Notes: generated from the sequence alone by a model not told the origin. Shown: positions 8,236 to 17,029, numbered from the stretch's first letter. The stretch: 64,000 bases of DNA from Ardenticatenaceae bacterium (GCA_020634375.1 JACKBX010000012.1:65039-129038), one strand, 5' to 3'. Made by a program: numbers and translations.

Positions 8236-9012
8236 TTACTGTAATAGTTCCGATGCTACCTGTCGGTAGGCTGCGGCTCCCTGGCTTTTGCCGTCGTATG
8301 CAAGGATGCTTTGCCCGGCGGCTGCACTTTCAGCGAAACGAATAGAGCGTTTGACGACAGTGTCGAAGATGCGAATATCGTCACCATACTGTTCTTTAAT
8401 TGCGTCATGTATGTCTTGCGCAAGTATGGTGCGGGTGTCGGCCATGGTGAGCAAAATCCCGGCAATGTCCAAATGAGCGTTGAGTTTTTTGCGGCGCACG
8501 GTTTCGATGCTAGACAAAATCATGAGTGCGCCACGGGCGGCAAGGTATTCGGCCTGGATGGGGATGATGACGTGGGTTGCGGCCGTTAATGCATTCACTA
8601 CCAGCAATCCTAGTGACGGATTGCAATCAATCAAGATGTAATCGTACTGGTTCACAACAGGCTCCAGTATGGTCCACAAAACGCGTTCCCGACTGAGGGT
8701 GTTGATCAATGCCAATTCTGTAAGACTAAGTTCTGGCTGTGAGGGCAGCAGGTGAAAGCCTTCCTCGGTTTGGTAGATGGAATTGGCTACATGATTTTCG
8801 TGCCCTTCTATTTCGGCTTTCAGTGTGTCGTAGATGGTTGGAGAGATGTGGTCTGGATCGAAGCCGCAGTGTTGGGTGAGATTGCTCTGCGGGTCTAGAT
8901 CAATTGCCAAAACGCGCTGTCCTTGTTCGGTGAGGGCTGCGGCGAGGTTGACGGCCGTTGTTGTTTTGCCCACACCGCCTTTTTGCATGGCAATAGCAAT
9001 TATTTGGGTCAT
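8236..9012 (-). CDS. parA: ParA/Soj-family partition ATPase
   Basis: 258 residues, the chromosomal ParA size. The deviant Walker A motif KGGVGKTT is at 11-18, Walker A-prime (LAIDLDPQSNLT) near 40-50 and the Walker B region YILIDCNPSLG near 125-135. It lacks the N-terminal helix-turn-helix of plasmid ParA proteins of type Ia, so it should bind DNA non-specifically as an ATP dimer and be stimulated by ParB. AAGGAG lies 7 bases before ATG 9012. An intergenic region with three inverted repeats separates it from the divergent GMC gene, and these are candidates for its regulation. Confidence 0.92.
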   Translation of the reverse strand: MTQIIAIAMQKGGVGKTTTAVNLAAALTEQGQRVLAIDLDPQSNLTQHCGFDPDHISPTIYDTLKAEIEGHENHVANSIYQTEEGFHLLPSQPELSLTELALINTLSRERVLWTILEPVVNQYDYILIDCNPSLGLLVVNALTAATHVIIPIQAEYLAARGALMILSSIETVRRKKLNAHLDIAGILLTMADTRTILAQDIHDAIKEQYGDDIRIFDTVVKRSIRFAESAAAGQSILAYDGKSQGAAAYRQVASELLQ

Positions 9013-9125
9013 CCAAGTCTCCTTGATTAATCAGTTGATTTGATAGCTGGTTGGTCGAGGAACTACCAGACCACCTAAGTATCAGGCTGCTCCATTGTAT
9101 AGCATGAAGCTGTTTTTGCGTCAAT

Positions 9126-9151
9126 GAACTGTCTACCGGGGTTGACAGTTC
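9126..9151. promoter_or_regulatory. Perfect inverted repeat GAACTGTC-N10-GACAGTTC
   Basis: Eight-base arms without mismatch, one helical turn apart, no T-run. It lies nearer the parA side, so it may be an operator for parAB. Confidence 0.5.
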
Positions 9152-9190
9152 TCCCGCCTGTGTCGGAACTTTTGCCTGTGATTGCCATGA

Positions 9191-9204
9191 TTTAGTTAAC
9201 TAAA
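9191..9204. promoter_or_regulatory. Palindrome TTTAGTTAACTAAA
   Basis: Fourteen-base perfect palindrome without a loop, typical of a dimeric repressor site. It lies about 60 bases upstream of the probable start of the GMC transcript. Confidence 0.45.
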
Positions 9205-9255
9205 CTTTTTGTCCAGGTTGGGTATCCACAAGAGCTTTAGTTTAGTGTAGAATAT

Positions 9256-9276
9256 TTATAACGCACTGTGTTATAA
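9256..9276. promoter_or_regulatory. Inverted repeat TTATAAC-N7-GTTATAA
   Basis: Perfect seven-base arms overlapping the place where transcription of the GMC gene should start, 52 bases before its ATG. It fits a TetR- or GntR-type operator. Confidence 0.5.
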
Positions 9277-9327
9277 AGTGGGGGTAGTTTGTAAGAAGTG
9301 CCCCTTTTTCAACAAAGGCAGAATTGT

Positions 9328-11109
9328 ATGAACAATTACGAATCGGCAGGTAATGAATTTACGAATAACGTGCATGATTATGTGGTGATTGGTTCCGGTT
9401 TTGGTGGTGGTGTTTCGGCAATGCGCCTGTCCCAAAAGGGGTATAAGGTGCTAGTGCTGGAACGGGGGAAGCGTTACTCAGCAGAAGATTTTCCCAAGAC
9501 GAATTGGCATGTTTCTAAATATTTGTGGCTGCCAGCGGCGCGTTGCTTTGGCATTATGGGTCTCAATTTCTTTGATGATATTTGGATTTTGAATGGGAGT
9601 GGTGTGGGGGGAGGCAGCCTGGTCTATGCCAGCACTCATATCAAACCTAGTAAAGAGTTTTTTGAGGCTCAGGAATGGCAGAAATTGGCGGATTGGGAAG
9701 CGGAGTTGGCGCCCCATTTTGAAACGGCGAATCGTATGTTGGGGGTGGCGGAGAACCCGCTGTATTGGCCGGCTGACCATGCGCTGCATGATATTGCGGA
9801 GGAATTGGGAAAGGAGGAGACGTTTAAACCGACGCCGGTTGCCATTTTCTTTGGTGAGCCGGGGGAGGTTGTCTCGGACCCGTTTTTTGATGGCGAGGGG
9901 CCGGAACGAGCAGGTTGTATTCATTGTGGGGGGTGTATGGTGGGCTGCCGCCATAATGCGAAGAATACGCTGGACAAGAATTATTTGTATTTCGCGGAGA
10001 AGTGGGGGGCAGAGATTCGGGCGGAGGCGAATGTGTTGGATATACGGCCGTTATATGGCCCCCAACCTGATAATGCCCGTTACGAAGTGGTCTATGAGCA
10101 TATTACCGATTGGTTCATGAAGCGGAAGCAGGTTGTGCGGACGCGGAATGTTGTTGTGGCGGGTGGCGTATTGGGTACGGTAGATTTGTTGTTGAAATGC
10201 CGCGATGAAAGTGGGTCACTGCCGAAATTATCACGACGGTTGGGTCTGCGGGTACGCAGCAACAGCGAGGCGCTGATTGGTGTGACGGCACGAGAAACCG
10301 CGCAAGATTTTTCAGAGGGGGTGGCAATTACGTCCCATTTTTGGGTGGATGAGGTGACGAGTGTGGAGCCGGTGCGCTTTCCGCCGGGATCGTCATTTAT
10401 GCGCACGTTGATGCTGCCGCTGGAGAGCTTGAAGGGAAAGACAACCCTGGCGCATTTTGGTCATGCTTTGTGGGAGGGGTTGAAACGGCCGTTCGACCTC
10501 CTCACCGTGCGCGTACTTCCCAAATGGCCGGAGAAGAACACCGTACTGTTGGTGATGCAAACCCTGGACAATCGCATGAGTTTGCGCCGCGGGCGCAGCT
10601 TGTGGACATTAGGCTTTAAGGGTCTGGTGACACACCGTGACCCGGATCAACCTATCCCCACAGTGATTGAAACAGGCCGCGCCATTTTGAATCGTTTTGC
10701 GGATAAGGTGAATGGTGTTCCCTGGGTGGGGATGAACGAGTTGATGAATAAACCGAATACGGCGCACGTTTTGGGCGGCTGCGGGATTGGCGGCAACGAG
10801 ACGGAAGGGGTAGTCGATGTCAACCAGCAAGTATTTAACTATCCTGGTTTGTATGTAGCTGATGCGTCGGTTATTCCGGTTAATTTAGGTGTGAATCCGA
10901 GCCTGACGATTACGGCGATGACAGAACGGGCAATGGCGCATATCCCGCAAAAAGTGGATGCGCCCCCGCTAGAACCCTTACAGAAACCAGAGGGGTTGGA
11001 ATTGGTGCAGCGGAAGGACGGCCGTTTCCTACAAAAGGCCCTGCCCTTTATCTTTGCTTTATTGCCTCTTTCCCTGTTATTCCTTTTCAAAACCTTTAAG
11101 CGCAAATGA
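9328..11109 (+). CDS. GMC-family FAD oxidoreductase (cholesterol-oxidase-like) with membrane tail
   Basis: 593 residues. The FAD-binding GSGFGGG is at 22-28, and a second family motif, GSGVGGGSLVY, at 90-100. The C-terminal signature (HVLGGCGIG near the end, then NPSLTITAMTERAMAHI) is that of the cholesterol oxidase-like GMC branch, which oxidises alcohols. Cys197, Cys200, Cys203 and Cys207 form CX2CX2CX3C (GCIHCGGCMVGC), a ferredoxin-like cluster pattern seen in some members, suggesting electron transfer to a carrier rather than oxygen. The last 20 residues are a hydrophobic helix followed by KTFKRK, a tail anchor. Start: AAAGG is 9 bases before ATG 9328; GTG 9298 lacks a site. The aldehyde dehydrogenase downstream would take its product. 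Confidence 0.85.
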   Translation: MNNYESAGNEFTNNVHDYVVIGSGFGGGVSAMRLSQKGYKVLVLERGKRYSAEDFPKTNWHVSKYLWLPAARCFGIMGLNFFDDIWILNGSGVGGGSLVYASTHIKPSKEFFEAQEWQKLADWEAELAPHFETANRMLGVAENPLYWPADHALHDIAEELGKEETFKPTPVAIFFGEPGEVVSDPFFDGEGPERAGCIHCGGCMVGCRHNAKNTLDKNYLYFAEKWGAEIRAEANVLDIRPLYGPQPDNARYEVVYEHITDWFMKRKQVVRTRNVVVAGGVLGTVDLLLKCRDESGSLPKLSRRLGLRVRSNSEALIGVTARETAQDFSEGVAITSHFWVDEVTSVEPVRFPPGSSFMRTLMLPLESLKGKTTLAHFGHALWEGLKRPFDLLTVRVLPKWPEKNTVLLVMQTLDNRMSLRRGRSLWTLGFKGLVTHRDPDQPIPTVIETGRAILNRFADKVNGVPWVGMNELMNKPNTAHVLGGCGIGGNETEGVVDVNQQVFNYPGLYVADASVIPVNLGVNPSLTITAMTERAMAHIPQKVDAPPLEPLQKPEGLELVQRKDGRFLQKALPFIFALLPLSLLFLFKTFKRK

Positions 11110-11117
11110 GATAGAAG

Positions 11118-11158
11118 TAGCGCGAAGAGCTGGAGAGAAGAATATCTCTCTACGCTAC
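11118..11158 (+). repeat. Hairpin between GMC and aldehyde dehydrogenase genes
   Basis: GTAGCG...CGCTAC arms enclose GAGAGA...TCTCTC arms. There is no T-run, so it is more likely an mRNA processing or stability element than a terminator. Confidence 0.45.
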
Positions 11159-11177
11159 CCTCTTGAGGAGACAAATT

Positions 11178-12788
11178 ATGGAGACGATACCGTTCATTAA
11201 TCCAGCTACCGGCGAGCAGTTTGGCGAGGTTGCCACTGCCACACCCGATGACGTAACAAGGGCTGTTAAGGACATGCGGCAAGCTTTCACGGTCTGGCGG
11301 CGGCGTAGTGTGAAGGAGCGGGTGCGTGTTCTGCGTAAATTGCAGGAAGAGATTATCGATTCGTTGGATGAGATTACGGCCGTTATCAACCAAAATACCG
11401 GCAAAAGCCGCCAAGACGGTCTCATCGAAGTCATGATGACGGTTGATCGCCTGCATCAATATTACAAAAACGCTCCCAAATGGTTGCAACGCCGCCGCGT
11501 ACCGCCTGGTTTATACGTATTCAAAAATTATTACACTGAACCGCATCCCTATGGCGTGGTTGCCGTGATTGGTCCCTGGAACTATCCCTTTGATCTAACC
11601 ATGCCCGTTGTCTGTTCTGCCTTGTTGGCGGGTAACACCGTCGTGCTAAAACCCTCAGAGGTAACGGCCGCTACCGGCGTATTAATTGAAAAACTGTTTC
11701 AGCGTGTCCCTGAATTGGCCCCCTTCGTGCGTGTGCTGCATGGTGGCCCGACCGTTGGTGCAGCCCTGGTGCAAAGCCAACCTGACCTCATCTTCTTGAC
11801 TGGTTCCACTACCACCGGACGCAAAATTGCCAAGGCGGCTGCTGAGACAATGACCCCCTTCATCGCTGAATTAGGTGGTAAAGACCCCATGATTGTCTTA
11901 GAAGATGCGGACATCAAATCCGCTGCTAAATGGGGCGCATGGGGCGCATTTTATAATACCGGGCAAACTTGCATGGGGATCGAGCGTGTTTATGTCGTCG
12001 AATCTGTCTATGATGAGTTTTTGCGCGAAGCTGTTGCTGCTGCAAAAAGCGTCAAAATTGGGTACTCACCGGATTTACATAACCCAAATGATATGGGGCC
12101 GTTAACCTTTGAGCGGCAGGTGCATATTGCCCAAGAACACCTTGATGATGCCTTGGCAAAGGGGGCACATATCCTCTATGGTGGCAAAATAGAAGGGATG
12201 TTTATGGAGCCAACCATTATCATTGACGTTAATCAGGATATGAAGCTCATGCAGGAAGAAACCTTTGGCCCTATTATGCCGGTAATGCGTGTCAAAGATG
12301 AAACTGAGGCTTTATGGCTAGCTAATGATACTGTCTATGGCCTCAGCGCATCTGTGTGGAGCAATAATATGCGTCAGGCCAAACGGGTAGCTCACCGCCT
12401 GGATGTTGGTTCTGTCAATGTAAATGATGCTATCTCCCATTACCCGGTTTCGCTGCTTCCGTTTGGTGGTGTTAAGCAATCAGGCAATGCCCGCACGCAT
12501 GGCAAAGAGGAGATTTTGCAATTTACGCAACTGCGTTCTTATGCGATTGGTCGCCCACCCATGCCCTTTGATCTGGCAACGCGGATGCGTGAACCAGATC
12601 ATTACAAACTGGGTGCGGCGATTTTACGCCTTTCTTTTGGTGTTACACCGCAACAACGTTTGCAGCCTATTCAAGAAGCTTTGGGTGAAACCGAGAAAAC
12701 GCCCAATTTTGGGAAATTGGTTCGGACAGCGGGAATGGCAACGGCCGTTACTGCCCTGGCAATCGGCTTGTTACGCGCCAAAAAATAA
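11178..12788 (+). CDS. Aldehyde dehydrogenase, class-3-like, with hydrophobic tail
   Basis: 536 residues. The catalytic Cys is in YNTGQTCMGIERV and the general base Glu in AELGGKDPMIV. The NAD(P)-binding segments (VVAVIGPWNYPFDLTMP, KPSEVTAATG, TGSTTTGRKIA) are all present. The sequence is shorter between domains and resembles the class-3/fatty-aldehyde branch. The end (MATAVTALAIGLLRAKK) is hydrophobic, like the membrane tail of fatty aldehyde dehydrogenases. The oxidoreductase upstream also has a tail helix, so both probably sit at the membrane and convert a long-chain alcohol to acid in two steps; this is inference. GAGGAG at 11165-11170 decides ATG 11178 over TTG 11163. A terminator follows. 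Confidence 0.88.
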   Translation: METIPFINPATGEQFGEVATATPDDVTRAVKDMRQAFTVWRRRSVKERVRVLRKLQEEIIDSLDEITAVINQNTGKSRQDGLIEVMMTVDRLHQYYKNAPKWLQRRRVPPGLYVFKNYYTEPHPYGVVAVIGPWNYPFDLTMPVVCSALLAGNTVVLKPSEVTAATGVLIEKLFQRVPELAPFVRVLHGGPTVGAALVQSQPDLIFLTGSTTTGRKIAKAAAETMTPFIAELGGKDPMIVLEDADIKSAAKWGAWGAFYNTGQTCMGIERVYVVESVYDEFLREAVAAAKSVKIGYSPDLHNPNDMGPLTFERQVHIAQEHLDDALAKGAHILYGGKIEGMFMEPTIIIDVNQDMKLMQEETFGPIMPVMRVKDETEALWLANDTVYGLSASVWSNNMRQAKRVAHRLDVGSVNVNDAISHYPVSLLPFGGVKQSGNARTHGKEEILQFTQLRSYAIGRPPMPFDLATRMREPDHYKLGAAILRLSFGVTPQQRLQPIQEALGETEKTPNFGKLVRTAGMATAVTALAIGLLRAKK

Positions 12789-12809
12789 TCATTACAAGCA
12801 AACATCCTT

Positions 12810-12840
12810 AAGAACCTCGGCAAAAGTCGGGGTTCTTTGT
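12810..12840 (+). terminator. Terminator after the aldehyde dehydrogenase gene
   Basis: AAGAACC / GGTTCTT stem with a TCGG...GTCGG-containing loop, followed by TGTTT. The T-run is interrupted, so strength is uncertain. Confidence 0.7.
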
Positions 12841-12859
12841 TTATGAGTAACTCATAAAA
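12841..12859. promoter_or_regulatory. Inverted repeat TTTATGAG-TAA-CTCATAAA
   Basis: Perfect eight-base arms around three bases, immediately after the terminator. The core TGAGTAACTCA nearly recurs (TGAGTTACTCA) upstream of the macroglobulin gene near 55030. Confidence 0.4.
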
Positions 12860-12945
12860 TATTATTTCTGGCAGGAGAAGGGCCGCAAAATACGAGCGGG
12901 TTTACATAGTTTTGAAGTGAAGTGTGCTTGGTGGGGGAGCAGTCA

Positions 12946-13623
12946 TTAGTTTCCATCGCTCGCACGTATCTTCCACCACTTTTGCAAATCCTGAAAGCCT
13001 TGTGCATTAAGTTTGTGCCCTGTGTGGTATATTCGATAGGTCAAATCGGCTCCTGTTTTTTGCAAAGTCTGCGCACATCGCTGTGACTGTTCATAAGGAA
13101 TGAGGGGGTCTTCTGTGCCAACAGCCATAAAAACGGGCAGGCCATCCAACGCCTGCATTTGTACAGCCGCATCACATGCTTCAGGTACAAATCCTACTAA
13201 TCCGGCCACACCTTGTACCAATTTGGGGTATTTCATTGCCAGGGCATAAGCCATTGCCGCACCCTGACTAAAGCCCATCAGGTAAATTTGACGCGGATCG
13301 GCATTGTATTCTTTGGGAAGCGTATGTATGAAATGGGTAACGGCCGTTACCGCCGCATCAAAATCATACAAACAAGGCCATTCATCTGGCAGGCGGGGAT
13401 GCCAGGAATAACCATCCCCATCTTCACGCAGCCCGCGAGGAGCAACAAGCAGCCAATCTGGGGGAAGCACTTTCTCGAACACCCACATAACATCTTCGTT
13501 ACCGAAACGGCCGTGCAACATCACCACTGTTGGATGTGGCCCAACGGTATCTGGTATGCGAACTCGATGAATTAAGCCGGTCATGTCAGCTTGAACGAAC
13601 AGTGGTTTATTCATTGTTTTCAT
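12946..13623 (-). CDS. Phospholipase/carboxylesterase-type alpha/beta hydrolase
   Basis: 225 residues, the size of the short carboxylesterase (YpfH/Abhydrolase_2) family. The oxyanion region is VVMLHGRFGNED, the nucleophile Ser is in GFSQGAAMA, the acid Asp in AVGTEDPLIP, and the His in IYHTGHKLNAQG. Between them, APRGLREDGDGYSW is also family-typical. Enzymes of this group hydrolyse short carboxylic esters or acyl thioesters in the cytoplasm; no signal peptide is present. The gene is alone on the minus strand. The upstream gap holds a strong inverted repeat at 13665-13684. The substrate is not predictable. Confidence 0.82.
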   Translation of the reverse strand: MKTMNKPLFVQADMTGLIHRVRIPDTVGPHPTVVMLHGRFGNEDVMWVFEKVLPPDWLLVAPRGLREDGDGYSWHPRLPDEWPCLYDFDAAVTAVTHFIHTLPKEYNADPRQIYLMGFSQGAAMAYALAMKYPKLVQGVAGLVGFVPEACDAAVQMQALDGLPVFMAVGTEDPLIPYEQSQRCAQTLQKTGADLTYRIYHTGHKLNAQGFQDLQKWWKIRASDGN

Positions 13624-13664
13624 GATGGAGCCAATTGTAACAGGGGCAAAAAAAATGAGGCGGC

Positions 13665-13684
13665 AGTTAAGCGGGCGCTTAACT
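13665..13684. promoter_or_regulatory. Perfect inverted repeat AGTTAAGCG-GG-CGCTTAACT
   Basis: Nine-base perfect arms around GG in the divergent region between the hydrolase and csoR, 42 bases before the hydrolase start. No T-run on either side, so an operator is more likely than a terminator. Confidence 0.5.
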
Positions 13685-13816
13685 TACCACCTCTGGGGGG
13701 GAGCCATGTACAATATAGCATAATCTCATAGTCACGTCAATAGGAAATTTTTTGTGATATTTATCACAAAAAATTCTAAAATTAACTACTCGAGTAACAA
13801 CGCGATACAAGCATGC

Positions 13817-13844
13817 TTGACAAATAAACATCCAAGTATATAAT
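13817..13844 (+). promoter_or_regulatory. Promoter of the copper operon
   Basis: TTGACA at 13817-13822, 16-base spacer, TATAAT at 13839-13844. The CsoR-type operator begins eight bases after the -10 box, so bound repressor would block initiation. Confidence 0.85.
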
Positions 13845-13851
13845 CAAACTA

Positions 13852-13871
13852 TACCCCCCCCCCAGGGGGTA
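13852..13871 (+). promoter_or_regulatory. CsoR operator
   Basis: TACCCC...GGGGGTA: a C-run of ten and a G-run of five flanked by TA on both sides, the classic GC-rich pseudo-palindrome recognised by CsoR. It lies 11 bases before the csoR start, implying autorepression relieved by Cu(I). Confidence 0.85.
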
Positions 13872-13882
13872 GGGATGAAATT

Positions 13883-14167
13883 ATGGATGATACAACGAAA
13901 ATAGCCATAACACGCCGTTTAGCCAGCGCTGCTGGACATATTAAAGGCATTGAACGCATGGTGCAAGATGACACTTACTGTATTGACGTGATCAAACAAA
14001 TTCAGGCAGTGCAAGCGGCTCTAAACAAAGTCAGCACGATGATGTTGGATAACCATTTACGTACTTGTGTAACCACAGCTATTCAAGGGGATAACCCATT
14101 GGAACGTGAGCAAATGCTGGAAGAAGTGGTAAATGTGTTTGAAGTAACTGGAAAGTTGTCGTTATAA
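13883..14167 (+). CDS. csoR: Copper-sensing repressor CsoR
   Basis: 94 residues, all-helical DUF156/CsoR fold. The Cu(I) ligands are in the canonical places: Cys33 (DTYCIDV), His58 and Cys62 (LDNHLRTCV). The start (ITRRLASAAGHIKGIERMV) carries the conserved Arg and His of helix 1. Without copper the tetramer binds its operator; Cu(I) releases it. It is the first gene of an operon with an HMA chaperone and a P1B ATPase, preceded by a matching operator and a near-consensus promoter. RcnR and FrmR relatives share the fold, but the ligand set and the neighbours make copper the clear choice. Confidence 0.95.
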   Translation: MDDTTKIAITRRLASAAGHIKGIERMVQDDTYCIDVIKQIQAVQAALNKVSTMMLDNHLRTCVTTAIQGDNPLEREQMLEEVVNVFEVTGKLSL

Positions 14168-14193
14168 ATGAGAACCAAAAAAGGAGAATTTTG

Positions 14194-14415
14194 ATGGAAA
14201 CGAAAACCTTTATTGTACCCAATATTAGTTGCGGGCATTGCACCCACACAATCCAGATGGAATTAGGTGATTTGGCAGGCATAACCAGCGTGAAAGCTGA
14301 AGTTGAATCCAAAGAAGTGACCGTCTCCTGGCAAGACCCCGCCACCTGGGAAAAAATCGACGAACTGCTGCACGAAATCAACTACCCCCCGGAACAACTC
14401 ATCCAACTAAACTGA
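14194..14415 (+). CDS. copZ: HMA-domain copper chaperone (CopZ-like)
   Basis: 73 residues, one heavy-metal-associated domain. The metal site reads ISCGHCTHTI with Cys13 and Cys16; most chaperones have MxCxxC, and here Met is replaced by Ile and the two middle residues are Gly-His. The pattern with GITSVKAEVESKEVTVSW is the beta-alpha-beta core. It would carry Cu(I) in the cytoplasm to CopA, encoded next. AAGGAG 14181-14186 supports ATG 14194 rather than TTG 14191. The gap to copA is filled by a GTGAAAC hairpin, which could attenuate or stabilise the transcript between the two genes. Confidence 0.88.
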   Translation: METKTFIVPNISCGHCTHTIQMELGDLAGITSVKAEVESKEVTVSWQDPATWEKIDELLHEINYPPEQLIQLN

Positions 14416-14433
14416 CTACCCACTGGGGTAAAA

Positions 14434-14496
14434 GCGTGAAACGTGATGCGTGAAACGTGACAATAAGGTCACGACGTATCACGTTTTACGTTTTAC
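14434..14496. repeat. GTGAAAC-word hairpin, copy 2
   Basis: GTGAAAC, GTGATGC and GTGAAAC words face GTATCAC, GTTTTAC and GTTTTAC words. It lies inside the copper operon, ending ten bases before the copA start, whose GGAGGG ribosome site directly follows it. Confidence 0.85.
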
Positions 14497-14505
14497 GGAG
14501 GGCAT

Positions 14506-17013
14506 ATGTCCGAAAAACAATTAACGCTGCCCGTACTGGGCATGACTTGCGCCAACTGCGTGGCGGCCGTCGAGCGCAATTCCAAAAAAGTGGATGGCGT
14601 AACCACTGCCAATGTCAACTACGCCAGCGAAAAGGTGACGATTACCTTTGACCCCTCGTTGGTGAAGCCGCAGCAATTGACGGCCAACGTCATTGCCCGC
14701 ATTGAACGCGCCGGGTATCAGGTGCCAACGGCCGTCCTCGACCTCTCCCTCCTCGGCATGACCTGTACCAACTGTGCCAGCACCATCGAGCGGGCGTTGA
14801 ACAAAGTGGATGGCGTGCTGGAAGCCACCGTCAACTACGCCAACGAGAAGGCGGCGATCAAATATGCCACCGGCGCGGTCACGCGGGCCGATTTGGTGGC
14901 GGCCGTGCGCAAAGCGGGCTATGACGTGGTGGAAACGGCCGTATCCGACCACCCCGAAGATGCCGAAGCCGCCGCCCGCGCCGCCGAAGTGCGCCACCAA
15001 TGGACGCGCCTCATCGTCGGCGCGGCCTTTGCCCTGCCCCTCTTTTTAATCAGCATGAGCCGCGATTTTGGCTTGCTGGGCGAGTGGGCAGACGCCATTT
15101 GGGTCAACTGGCTCTTTTTAGCGCTGGCGACGCCGGTGCAATTTTACGTGGGTTGGGACTATTACGTTGGCGGTTACAAAAGCCTGCGCAACGGCAGCGC
15201 CAACATGGACGTGCTGGTGGCGATGGGGTCATCCGTCGCCTATTTTTACAGCATTGCCGTGCTGATTGCGCTCACGCTTGGCTCACATGCGCTGGGGCAT
15301 CATGTCTATTTCGAGACCTCGGCGGTGATTATCACCCTCATTGTGTTGGGCAAGCTGCTGGAAGCGCGGGCAAAAGGGCGCACCAGCGAGGCGATCAAAA
15401 AGCTAATTGGTTTGCAGGCCAAAACCGCCCGCGTGGTGCGCGACGGCGCAGAACTGGACATTCCCATCGCCGAGGTGGTGCGCGGCGATGTGGTGATGGT
15501 GCGTCCCGGCGAAAAGGTGCCGGTGGATGGTGTGGTGATGCACGGCCGTTCCACCCTCGACGAGTCCATGATCACCGGTGAAAGTCTGCCCGTTGACAAA
15601 AAAGTGGGCGATGAAGTTATCGGCGCGACGATTAACAAGCAGGGCTTGCTGAAAATTGAGGCCACGAAAGTGGGCAAAGAGACGGCGCTGGCGCAGATTA
15701 TCAAGCTGGTGGAGCAGGCGCAGGGCAGCAAAGCGCCCATTCAGCGCGTGGTGGATCAGGTGGCGGCTTATTTTGTGCCATTTGTCATCGGTACGGCCGT
15801 TCTCACTTTCATCATTTGGCTCCTCACCGGTGCTGGCTTTGTCCCGGCATTGATTCGGTTGACGGCCGTCCTCGTCATCGCCTGCCCCTGCGCCATGGGG
15901 CTTGCCACCCCCACCTCCATCATGGTTGGGGTGGGGAAGGGGGCCGAAAACGGCATCCTCTTCAAAAACAGCGCCGCCCTTGAACAAGCCCACAAACTCA
16001 CCGCCATCGTTCTCGACAAAACCGGAACCATCACACGTGGCGAACCCTCTGTGACGGATATAGTGATCAGTGATCAGTATTCAGTATTCAGTATTCAGTC
16101 TGATTTACTGAACACTGACCCACTGAACACTGATCGCTGCCTCCACCTCGCTGCCAGCGCCGAGCGCGGCTCCGAACACCCATTGGGCGCGGCGATTGTG
16201 CGTGCGGCCAATGAGAAAGGGTTGGCCCTCAGCGAACCGGCCGCTTTTGAGAGCATCGCCGGGCATGGCATTCGCGCAGAGGTGGACGGCCGTAACGTGT
16301 TGTTGGGCAATATGCGCCTGATGCAGCGCGAAAATGTGCAGTTGAATGGGCTGGAAGCCAAAGCCGCCGACCTGCAAGCGCAGGCACGCACGGCCATGTG
16401 GCTGGCCGTAGATGGGCAAGCCAGCGCCCTCATCGGCGTCGCCGACACCATCAAAGACGGCTCCCCAGAGGCGGTGCGGCGGCTGCATGAGTTGGGGCTG
16501 ACGGTGGTGATGATGACCGGCGATAACAAAGCCACCGCCGAGGCGATTGCCGCCGAAGTGGGCATTGAGCGCGTCTTTGCCGAGGTGCTGCCCGGCGACA
16601 AAGCCAGCTACGTTAAGCAGTTGCAGGATGAAGGCTACAAAGTGGCGATGGTCGGCGACGGCATTAATGATGCCCCGGCTTTGGCGCAGGCGGATGTGGG
16701 CATTGCCATTGGCACGGGTACGGATGTGGCCATGGAAACGGCCGATGTCACCCTGATGCGCGGCGATTTGCGCAGTGTGCCGCAGGCGCTCAAGCTTTCT
16801 AAAGCGACGATGCGTAACATTAAGCAGAATTTGGGCTGGGCGTTTGGCTATAATACGCTGCTCATTCCCATTGCGGCGGGGATTTTGGCTCCCTTTGCCT
16901 GGGCGCCGGAGTTTTTGCGCCAGCTTCACCCCATTTTGGCGGCGGGCGCGATGGCTTTTAGCAGCATTAGTGTGGTCAGCAACGCTTTGCGGCTGCGCGG
17001 GCTGAGATTGTAG
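14506..17013 (+). CDS. copA: Copper-exporting P1B-type ATPase CopA
   Basis: 835 residues. Two N-terminal HMA domains have GMTCANC (Cys15, Cys18) and GMTCTNC (Cys87, Cys90). The transmembrane metal site CPC is at 460-462, the phosphorylation motif DKTGT at 504-508, the SEHPL nucleotide-site motif at 556-560 and GDGIND near residue 720. This is a Cu(I) efflux pump fed by CopZ. An oddity: residues about 519-544, just after the DKTG segment, are encoded by 16061-16134, a run of CAGTATT-type words that belong to an intergenic repeat family. The frame is kept and normal family sequence (LHLAASAERGSEHPL) resumes, so the enzyme is probably functional with an extra surface loop. Third gene of the csoR operon. 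Confidence 0.95.
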   Translation: MSEKQLTLPVLGMTCANCVAAVERNSKKVDGVTTANVNYASEKVTITFDPSLVKPQQLTANVIARIERAGYQVPTAVLDLSLLGMTCTNCASTIERALNKVDGVLEATVNYANEKAAIKYATGAVTRADLVAAVRKAGYDVVETAVSDHPEDAEAAARAAEVRHQWTRLIVGAAFALPLFLISMSRDFGLLGEWADAIWVNWLFLALATPVQFYVGWDYYVGGYKSLRNGSANMDVLVAMGSSVAYFYSIAVLIALTLGSHALGHHVYFETSAVIITLIVLGKLLEARAKGRTSEAIKKLIGLQAKTARVVRDGAELDIPIAEVVRGDVVMVRPGEKVPVDGVVMHGRSTLDESMITGESLPVDKKVGDEVIGATINKQGLLKIEATKVGKETALAQIIKLVEQAQGSKAPIQRVVDQVAAYFVPFVIGTAVLTFIIWLLTGAGFVPALIRLTAVLVIACPCAMGLATPTSIMVGVGKGAENGILFKNSAALEQAHKLTAIVLDKTGTITRGEPSVTDIVISDQYSVFSIQSDLLNTDPLNTDRCLHLAASAERGSEHPLGAAIVRAANEKGLALSEPAAFESIAGHGIRAEVDGRNVLLGNMRLMQRENVQLNGLEAKAADLQAQARTAMWLAVDGQASALIGVADTIKDGSPEAVRRLHELGLTVVMMTGDNKATAEAIAAEVGIERVFAEVLPGDKASYVKQLQDEGYKVAMVGDGINDAPALAQADVGIAIGTGTDVAMETADVTLMRGDLRSVPQALKLSKATMRNIKQNLGWAFGYNTLLIPIAAGILAPFAWAPEFLRQLHPILAAGAMAFSSISVVSNALRLRGLRL
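16061..16134. repeat. CAGTATTCAGT-word repeat inside copA
   Basis: AGTGATCAGTGATCAG and CAGTATT words are followed by the mirrored ACTGAACACTG words. The same words occur between genes at 17105-17134. Here they are translated in frame (about 26 extra residues). Confidence 0.8.
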
Positions 17014-17029
17014 TTGGTCACTGTTCCGT

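Larger units (their letters stand above)
9013..9327. other. Divergent intergenic region between parA and the GMC gene
   Basis: 315 bases without a gene. It holds three separate inverted repeats (9126-9151, 9191-9204 and 9256-9276) and a possible -10 TAGAAT at 9248-9253 for the rightward gene. No clear -35 was found and no parS consensus is present. Confidence 0.6.

Noticed and set aside
16061..16134. copA, thiP and thiQ as frameshifted pseudogenes because of repeats
   Set aside because: All inserts keep the frame and all catalytic motifs lie intact on both sides.
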